Shown here: piece after piece, positions 58,940-64,000 of the stretch
How the letters are laid out: every line of letters begins with the position of its first letter
Position numbering within the stretch: position 1 is the first letter of the stretch
Source of the DNA: Noviluteimonas sp052115395
GTDB taxonomy: Bacteria > Pseudomonadota > Gammaproteobacteria > Xanthomonadales > Xanthomonadaceae
Reading direction: 5' to 3' (one strand)
Length of the DNA: 64,000 bases
Assembly (NCBI GenBank): GCA_052115395.1
Contig: JBFRGO010000001.1
Notes under the pieces: model-generated
What the model was told of the DNA's origin: nothing
Seen by the model: only the letters and a program-made list of their open reading frames with translations
Databases searched by the model: none
Made by a program: the position numbers and the translations under genes

Positions 58940-59407
58940 CTAGAGCAACTTCTGGTTCTTCAAAGCCCAGTAGCCGGCCAGACGCCACTCGCCGCGCTCG
59001 AAGGTGAGCACGACCTGCTCTTCGACGCCCGCTACCCTCGAAAAATCGGTTCCATAGAACACGACGCCATATTGCCCAGGCGGAGCGCCTTCGAGGGACT
59101 GCGGGAACGCATAGCCCTTGATGGTTCGGGATTTCGGCACACCGAACATGGCCCGGGATGTACGGACCCCCATGGTGAATCCTGAGAATGTGGCCGACTT
59201 CTTGAGTGATGTTCCACCAGCGTCCCAGACGCTGTTCCATTCTTCTGCATCGACGTGCGCAAGGACCGCCGACGCAGCAGCGCGAACGGCAGCCTGCTCC
59301 GATTTTGTGCCGCTTCGCGGTTGTGTCTGTTCGCCCGTGCCCGTGTTGAACTGGACCGTACATCCAAGCAACGCGGCGGAAAGGACAAGAAGGATTGCAA
59401 CTCTCAT
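58940..59407 (-). CDS. DUF4019 lipoprotein
   Basis: 155 residues. A lipoprotein signal with lipobox LLGC is followed by a DUF4019-like domain: AASAVLAHVDAEEWNSVWDAGGTSLKKSATFSGFTMGV, then SRTIKGYAFPQSLEGAPPGQYGVVFYGTDFS and EEQVVLTFERGEWRLAGYW. The family function is unknown; the fold is probably NTF2-like. It is the first gene of a two-gene unit with the protein at 58629. Confidence 0.8.
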   Translation of the reverse strand: MRVAILLVLSAALLGCTVQFNTGTGEQTQPRSGTKSEQAAVRAAASAVLAHVDAEEWNSVWDAGGTSLKKSATFSGFTMGVRTSRAMFGVPKSRTIKGYAFPQSLEGAPPGQYGVVFYGTDFSRVAGVEEQVVLTFERGEWRLAGYWALKNQKLL

Positions 59408-59549
59408 TCGGTACGAAACGACCTGGGATGGATTGGTGGTGGCGTGCGGCTAAGCTGCCGACCTTTTAGCGTTCCGGCAGATGGAACGCAAACGGGGCGC
59501 GTGGTCACCCGGTGACTTATGGCAGCGTTCGGCCGGAAGCGGACATTCG

Positions 59550-59654
59550 TCATGGTCTCCGACGCAGTTCGAACGCGAGCGCGAACCGGGCCGGGAAATA
59601 GAGCATTCCCAGCGCCAACGCGACTGCACCAAGCGCAGGAATCCGAGATTTCAT
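59550..59654 (-). CDS. Possible 34-residue small membrane peptide
   Basis: An ATG at 59652-59654 follows an AGGGG ribosome-site-like run five bases upstream and opens 34 codons (MKSRIPALGAVALALGMLYF then PARFALAFELRRRP). It has one hydrophobic helix and basic ends. It begins 8 bases after the stop of the gene at 59663, so it may be co-translated. It may also be non-coding. Confidence 0.4.
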   Translation of the reverse strand: MKSRIPALGAVALALGMLYFPARFALAFELRRRP

Positions 59655-59662
59655 AAGTGCCC

Positions 59663-60169
59663 CTAGGCGCAACCATCGACGTACTCGATCGCCTCGCGCT
59701 TGCCTGCATACCAGCGTACGACACGCGCGCCGTCGGTCTCAAAGCGGATAGCGAGGCGGCCGTCGGGGGACGTCAGCACCATGTAGTGCCAGTCGGGCCC
59801 GTTGTAGAAATGCGGCGATGTCTCGATACCCGGATACAGGGCGCGCAGTTCGGACTCCGTGGTGCCGACATGCGCGCCGGAAATGGTTGCGACCGTCTGG
59901 GTGTCGACATCGATTCGTGCAAGGCGGCCATCGATGATCATGTATGCGACGCCCTGCGAAGTCCCTTCGGGAAGCACGTAGGTGCATCCATCGCTTTCGG
60001 CGCCAGGGATTTGATCGACCAGCCTGGCGCCCATCGCCTCCTGCAAGCTTGCGCGCGTCATGCCGATGCGCGCCGGTCCGTAGCCTGAAGAACCGATGCG
60101 CTGTTCGGCGGCGTTGGCTGAAAGTACGAAAGCCATCAGCGTGAGCAAGGGGAGCAGAGTGGAGCTCAT
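59663..60169 (-). CDS. Secreted hypothetical protein
   Basis: 168 residues. A signal peptide (LTLMAFVLSANAA) is followed by a compact beta-rich domain: IGSSGYGPARIGMTRASLQEAMGARLV and DGCTYVLPEGTSQGVAYMIIDGRLARIDVDTQTVATISGAHVGTTESELRALYPG. This recalls a domain common in secreted Xanthomonadaceae proteins, where GPxRIGMT marks the start. No catalytic motif. It overlaps the gene ending at 60166 by 4 bases (ATGA). Confidence 0.6.
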   Translation of the reverse strand: MSSTLLPLLTLMAFVLSANAAEQRIGSSGYGPARIGMTRASLQEAMGARLVDQIPGAESDGCTYVLPEGTSQGVAYMIIDGRLARIDVDTQTVATISGAHVGTTESELRALYPGIETSPHFYNGPDWHYMVLTSPDGRLAIRFETDGARVVRWYAGKREAIEYVDGCA

Positions 60170-60450
60170 TCCGATTGACTCTTGGCTTGAACGGACTGTG
60201 CTTGCTCCACGAGTCCGGCAACGTCCGATTGCGTCGACGCTTTGATCTCGTCGTATGCGGCCCGGGTGGCCGACTCCTTGCCGGTCCCCTCACCGTGCAC
60301 CTGCACGTCTTCCCCGGGCTTTACGTACAACATGAAAACGAAAGGAAAGGCCGGACTGCCTTCGTCCGAAACGATGACGACGGAACGAGCGTCATTGCAT
60401 GCGTAAACGAGCCACGCGGTTTCACCGTAGGTCTTGTGCAGCGGGCCCAC
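60166..60450 (-). CDS. Small hypothetical protein, start uncertain
   Basis: 94 residues from a GTG start (60450): VGPLHKTYGETAWLVYACND then RSVVIVSDEGSPAFPFVFMLYVKPGEDVQVHGEGTGKES. The reading frame continues upstream without a start (a stop lies about 18 codons before), so the protein may have been cut or the start is a non-standard codon. The end overlaps the next gene by 4 bases, which supports it being real. No family recognised; there is no signal peptide at the chosen start. Confidence 0.45.
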   Translation of the reverse strand: MGPLHKTYGETAWLVYACNDARSVVIVSDEGSPAFPFVFMLYVKPGEDVQVHGEGTGKESATRAAYDEIKASTQSDVAGLVEQAQSVQAKSQSE

Positions 60451-60524
60451 GTCAGCAAAATCTGCATGGCATCTCCCCGTCAGCTTTCGAGCTTATGCAA
60501 GGCAAGTGCGGCGAACAAGGGAGC

Positions 60525-60863
60525 CTATCCCTGGTTCGATGGCAAAAACCGCGTCACCTTCTGCCGAAGCACCTGGACCAGCTCGGGATCCATGTAGTCG
60601 TACTCGTCCGGGATATCCAGGCAGATGACGCGCTTTCCGCCCAGGTGCGGGCGGAACTTCGTGGAGAGCTTGATGCGGTGGGTCTTCTCCATGACGAAGA
60701 TCATGTCCGACCACGCAAGCAGCTCCGGGGTGACGGGATTGCCGGCCTCGTTTCCAAGGCCGGCCGACTGCGTCTCGATGCCGGGCCAGTCGGAAAAGAC
60801 CTGCTCGGCCGTCGGGCTGCGAAGGCGGTTTTGCGTGCAGATGAAGAGAATGTTTTTGAACAA
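60525..60863 (-). CDS. Atypical low-molecular-weight protein tyrosine phosphatase
   Basis: 112 residues from a TTG start with an AGGA site. The P-loop region reads FICTQNRLRSPTAEQVF (Cys-Thr-Gln-Asn-Arg-Leu-Arg-Ser), the variant form of C(X)5R(S/T), and the general-acid Asp could lie in DEYDYMDPEL. It is shorter than classical LMW phosphatases (about 145-160). Family members are annotated as phosphatases without known targets. It is the first gene of a minus-strand run, possibly with the 60166 gene downstream. Confidence 0.75.
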   Translation of the reverse strand: MFKNILFICTQNRLRSPTAEQVFSDWPGIETQSAGLGNEAGNPVTPELLAWSDMIFVMEKTHRIKLSTKFRPHLGGKRVICLDIPDEYDYMDPELVQVLRQKVTRFLPSNQG

Positions 60864-61019
60864 GGCCGATCCTGCTTCCGGGGTTTCAGGCCAAGGCCAA
60901 CGATGGCCTTCGCTTTGGACTATCGCCACAGTTTGCCAAGCCGACGGGGACTACCGCACCCACCCGCCAGGAGGCATGATCGCCCGACGCGTGTGGGGAC
61001 ACGCAGAAGGGGCAGGGCC

Positions 61020-61385
61020 GTGACCCATATCGTCACGATGCGCGAGGGCTGGATCGAACTGCGCTACACCGGCGTGGTGGATTACGCCGCGCGCATGGCC
61101 GCACTCGATGCTGTCGCCACGATGGTCGGCGAGAGCGGCGTCCGCCGCATCCTGGCCGATTACACCCGTGCGACCTTCGGCGACGCGGGCGACAGCGCCG
61201 GCCGGCAGGACTACCTGTCGAAGGCCATCACCGCCGCGACCCTGAAGGAAGCCGACGTCGCGCTGATCGGATTGCCGCCGGAGCACGCGCGCGCCGCCGA
61301 ACTCGCGGGCGTGGTGCGCAACATGCGCGTGCGGAGTTTCGAGGATGAAGCGTCGGCGTTGGCTTGGTTGATGCCGGCGGGGTAG
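61020..61385 (+). CDS. SpoIIAA-like (STAS superfamily) protein
   Basis: 121 residues from a GTG start. The opening MREGWIELRYTGVVDYAARMAALDAVATMV, the strand VRRILADYTRATFGD and DVALIGLPPEHARAAELAGVVRNMRVRSFEDEASALAWL give the SpoIIAA-like fold (strand-helix repeats, final LAWL). It is distantly similar to the protein at 19376-19783. It may bind lipids or act as an anti-anti-sigma-type switch; no partner gene is adjacent. Confidence 0.7.
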   Translation: MTHIVTMREGWIELRYTGVVDYAARMAALDAVATMVGESGVRRILADYTRATFGDAGDSAGRQDYLSKAITAATLKEADVALIGLPPEHARAAELAGVVRNMRVRSFEDEASALAWLMPAG

Positions 61386-61531
61386 GGCGAACCCGACGTC
61401 CCGCATTCAAGCGGAGGCGACAACACGCCATCCCCGGTTTGCAGACTACCGCAAGCCCCGGTTCCACTAGAACATCGCGCCACTCGCGGCGAAATGCAGA
61501 ATGGCGAACAACGCCATGAGCAGACTCGCGA

Positions 61532-62134
61532 TCACAACGGCCGGCGAGCTTGCCACACAAGGCAGCGGTTGTTCGCCGGCATGGCCACGTCATCGACAGC
61601 GTGCAGGCCCGCCTGCGCGGCGAGCGCCTGCACCGCTTCGAGATCGCGGATGCCGGAGCGGGGATCGCGCGCTTTCAGCCAGCCATCGAACTCGCGGTTG
61701 CTCTCACTCGTGTAGGTGCCGCCCGCGTTGAAAGGCCCGTACACGACGAGCGTGCCGCCCGCGGCGAGCACGCGCCCGACACCAGCGAAGAAGGCTTCGA
61801 CGCCCGCCCAGCCGACGATGTGCAGGATGTTGGCGCTGAACACCGCGTCGTACGGGCCGGTCGGCCATGGCCCGCACACGTCGAGCGCGAGCGGCGGCGG
61901 CGTGTTGGGCAGGCCGGCTTCGTCCAGCCACTGCCGGATGCCGGGCAGTTGTGCCGGCAGATCGGCGCATTGCCAGGACAACCACGGCATCGCGGCGGCG
62001 AAATACACCGCGTGCTGCCCGGTGCCGCTACCCACCTCGAGCACGTTGCGGCGATCGGCGAACTGCGTGCGCAGCACCCCGAGGATTGGATCACGATTGC
62101 GCTCGCAGGCGGGCGCGAAGGGCTTGGCGTCCAT
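61532..62134 (-). CDS. DUF938 SAM-dependent methyltransferase
   Basis: 200 residues. FAPACERNRDPILGVL is the family opening, followed by motif I VLEVGSGTGQHAVYFAAAMP, motif II region YDAVFSANILHIVGW and LVVYGPFNAGGTYTSESNREFDGWLKARDPRSGIRD. The fold is a class I methyltransferase; the substrate is unknown. The start MDAKPFAPACERN at 62134 matches the conserved N-terminus. Confidence 0.88.
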   Translation of the reverse strand: MDAKPFAPACERNRDPILGVLRTQFADRRNVLEVGSGTGQHAVYFAAAMPWLSWQCADLPAQLPGIRQWLDEAGLPNTPPPLALDVCGPWPTGPYDAVFSANILHIVGWAGVEAFFAGVGRVLAAGGTLVVYGPFNAGGTYTSESNREFDGWLKARDPRSGIRDLEAVQALAAQAGLHAVDDVAMPANNRCLVWQARRPL

Positions 62135-62191
62135 GCCGCAAGCATGCCGCATGCAGGGGCTGCATCATGTCGAGCGCTCCAATGGCACGCC

Positions 62192-64000
62192 TCAAAACCA
62201 CGAAACAAAGGCGCGCCAAGCCAAGCGCAACGTAACAACGGAAAGCTGGAACTGCCGCTGCGCCACCTTCAGGAAGGATTGCGTCGCGCGCCACACCGCG
62301 TTGTCCGCGGGCGAGGCCTGCTGCGCCTGCAGGGCAGGGGACCTGGCGTGCGGCGGCAGGGGCGAGTCGGCGCCGCGCGCGCCGAAGTGCGGCGTCGTTC
62401 CGGTCAGCGTGCGCGGCCCACAGCGGATGCCGCGGTACAGCGCCCATCCTGCCTGTGCGCCCGCGGTCACGATGTCGTTGCAACCGTCTCCGTCCACATC
62501 GCCGATCGCCATGACGGGATACCGCGACGATGCATCGTAGGGCACGGCGTAATGCGCGGGTGCGGCGAGCACGCCTGCGTCCTGTGCGCGGTAGGCGAAG
62601 CTCGCGCTCTCGACCAGGTCCGTCGACAGCAACACGTCGTCGTCGCCGTCGCCATCGAAGTCGCTGGCGTAAACCCGGTCGTACTGCGGAGCACGCGGGG
62701 CGGCGACGGGAGGGAGTTCGACGTATCCACCACTGGCGTCGCGCATCAGGAACGCTGTGTACGACGACACGCCGACCGTCGCGAAGTCGATGCGGCCATC
62801 GCCGTCGAAATCCCCCGCGGCCAGTTTCTGCGGAGCGTCCGATGCGGGGAAGCGCGGCTGCGACCGGAAGCCGTCGCTGCCGTTGCTGTAATCGATCTCG
62901 ACGCCTTGCTCCATCGTGCCGGCGACGGCATCGAAATGGCGATAGAGGCGAGCGATGTCGGGCAGGCCGTCCCGATCGGCGTCGACCACCACGAACGGCA
63001 ACGTCACCCCGGTGGCGTACAACACCCGTTGGCGCGCGATCCCGCCGGTGCCGTTGCCGTAATACACGACCAACCCGCCGGCATCGTCGGCCGATACGAC
63101 CGGCGCGGTGCGCGCGACGATGTCCGTGCGGCCATCCCGGTCGAAATCCATCGCCGCCAGTTGCACATGCAGGCCCTGGCCCGCCGGTCCGACGACTTCC
63201 ACGCCGGCGGCGAGGCCGTTGGCGTTGCCGAGGAAGACCATCAGTCCGCGATGCGTGCCGACGACGGCGTCCTGCTTGCCGTCCTTGTTGAGGTCCGTCG
63301 TGGCGATGCTGCTGCCGCTGCCGTTCGACGAGGGGGGATAACGGGAACACGTGGGCGTGGCGAAGTTCCGGTTCGACTGCTGCAGGTACACGAGCACGCA
63401 GAAATCGAGCGGCGGGACCGGTTGGTTCCCGCTCCACCCGGAAACAATGAGCACGTCGTTGCGGCCGTCGCCATTGACGTCGGCGATCGCCGCGTCCATC
63501 GGCAGGTTGGACGGGCGCATCTGCCGCGCGGGGGCGAACGCCCTCGCGCTCGGCGGAAAGGCGCCGGGCGCGCTCACGGGCGTGATCTTGCGCACGCGCA
63601 CGTTGCCGTCGTCGAGGACATAGGTATTGCCCGCCGGGTCGGTTGCGATGCGCGCGATGCTCCCGTAGTTCGCGTACAGGGCAGGCACGTTTTCGCCGGG
63701 GTCTCCGGGGAAGCCGTCGGCGGTGTAGCTGTTCGCGAAATTCTTCAGCACGCCGCGCGGGTCGACCAGATATGCGCTGAACAGACCGGCGACGACGAGA
63801 TTCCCGGACGCGTCGATGGCGACGCCGCGCGGCGTGTCCACCCGGAAGTCGCCGGCGAGCGGATCGTTGTCGTAGCGCGTGCCGGTGACGTGGTCGATGC
63901 CACCGCCGGGCGTGATGCGCCGTACCGTCTGTTGGTCGACGAAGAACACGTAGCCGCGTGGGTCGACGGCCAGTGCCCTGACCTGCATCCCCGCCTGCAG
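62192..64000 (-). CDS. VCBS/FG-GAP and NHL-repeat protein (5' end outside window)
   Basis: About 603 codons of a longer protein that begins beyond the right edge. The first part has NHL-type units (AVDPRGYVFFVDQQTVRRITPGG, AIDASGNLVVAG, TDPAGNTYVLDDGNVRVRKITPV). The second part has at least seven FG-GAP/VCBS calcium-binding repeats with DxNxDGxxD loops (ADVNGDGRNDVLIVS, TDLNKDGKQDAVVGT, MDFDRDGRTDIVAR, VDADRDGLPDIARLY, GDFDGDGRIDFATVG, SDFDGDGDDDVLLST, GDVDGDGCNDIVTAG). Such beta-propeller proteins are secreted and surface-exposed. The tail (SFLKVAQRQFQLSVVTLRLAWRAFVSWF) has no sorting motif I recognise. Confidence 0.88.
   Translation of the reverse strand: MQAGMQVRALAVDPRGYVFFVDQQTVRRITPGGGIDHVTGTRYDNDPLAGDFRVDTPRGVAIDASGNLVVAGLFSAYLVDPRGVLKNFANSYTADGFPGDPGENVPALYANYGSIARIATDPAGNTYVLDDGNVRVRKITPVSAPGAFPPSARAFAPARQMRPSNLPMDAAIADVNGDGRNDVLIVSGWSGNQPVPPLDFCVLVYLQQSNRNFATPTCSRYPPSSNGSGSSIATTDLNKDGKQDAVVGTHRGLMVFLGNANGLAAGVEVVGPAGQGLHVQLAAMDFDRDGRTDIVARTAPVVSADDAGGLVVYYGNGTGGIARQRVLYATGVTLPFVVVDADRDGLPDIARLYRHFDAVAGTMEQGVEIDYSNGSDGFRSQPRFPASDAPQKLAAGDFDGDGRIDFATVGVSSYTAFLMRDASGGYVELPPVAAPRAPQYDRVYASDFDGDGDDDVLLSTDLVESASFAYRAQDAGVLAAPAHYAVPYDASSRYPVMAIGDVDGDGCNDIVTAGAQAGWALYRGIRCGPRTLTGTTPHFGARGADSPLPPHARSPALQAQQASPADNAVWRATQSFLKVAQRQFQLSVVTLRLAWRAFVSWF

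Noticed and set aside
1..64000. CRISPR arrays, tRNA or rRNA genes, prophage structural genes
   Set aside because: No regularly spaced direct repeats, cloverleaf sequences, rRNA motifs or phage capsid/tail genes were recognised.

Overview
The window is GC-rich bacterial DNA whose gene content points to the Xanthomonadales, most probably a Lysobacter-like member of the Xanthomonadaceae/Lysobacteraceae. This rests on family knowledge of the sdh operon layout, short GGGAAT-type heptad repeats and many outer-membrane lipoproteins; no rRNA or marker gene confirms it. I see no rRNA, tRNA or CRISPR array. Genes are dense, often with 1-4 bp overlaps, so most of the window is a series of short operons.

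Left edge (1-2990): the end of an RHS polymorphic toxin. Its C-terminal toxin tip (Ntox50-like) is split by two compensating frameshifts. An intact candidate immunity gene overlaps its stop codon. An IS3-family element sits against the following hairpin and cuts a second immunity-like gene. 2991-12051: a MexEF-OprN-like RND efflux operon (small membrane protein, SDR, adaptor, pump, SDR, outer-membrane factor), divergent from a LysR regulator. 12048-17726: GFA protein, PQQ-type sugar dehydrogenase, ABC exporter, and an ECF sigma / putative anti-sigma / DUF4097 operon.

17826-28520: class I fumarase, SpoIIAA-like protein, BON-MscS channel, phospholipase D-type enzyme, DUF456 protein, M35-type metallopeptidase, glycine-zipper lipoprotein, c'-like cytochrome, TcdA, TatD and a second glycine-zipper protein. 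28619-35337: a five-gene operon (glutaryl-CoA dehydrogenase, GNAT, GST, DUF3857 transglutaminase-like protein, fused branched-chain 2-oxoacid dehydrogenase E1). 35342-40818: YgfZ, then the succinate dehydrogenase operon with both an SDHAF4-like and an SdhE assembly factor. 40835-42704: a GFA protein and an arsenic operon (arsR-arsC-aquaporin) with a readable promoter/operator.

43357-54582 is the most unusual part. It holds a MEDS-domain protein, a small helical protein, an alpha/beta-hydrolase fused to a subtilisin-like protease, a uracil-DNA-glycosylase-like protein, an amidohydrolase of the TRZ/ATZ type, a large membrane protein with a periplasmic-binding-like domain, and a three-domain peptidoglycan hydrolase. 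Tight spacing of the middle genes suggests joint function; I know of no described system with this set.

54595-60863 is an accessory stretch of small secreted or membrane proteins. It includes an orphan protein resembling the Pycsar effector (PycTM/DUF5706), an epoxide hydrolase and an atypical low-molecular-weight phosphatase. The window ends with a SpoIIAA-like protein, a DUF938 methyltransferase and the 3' part of a large VCBS/NHL-repeat protein that runs off the right edge.
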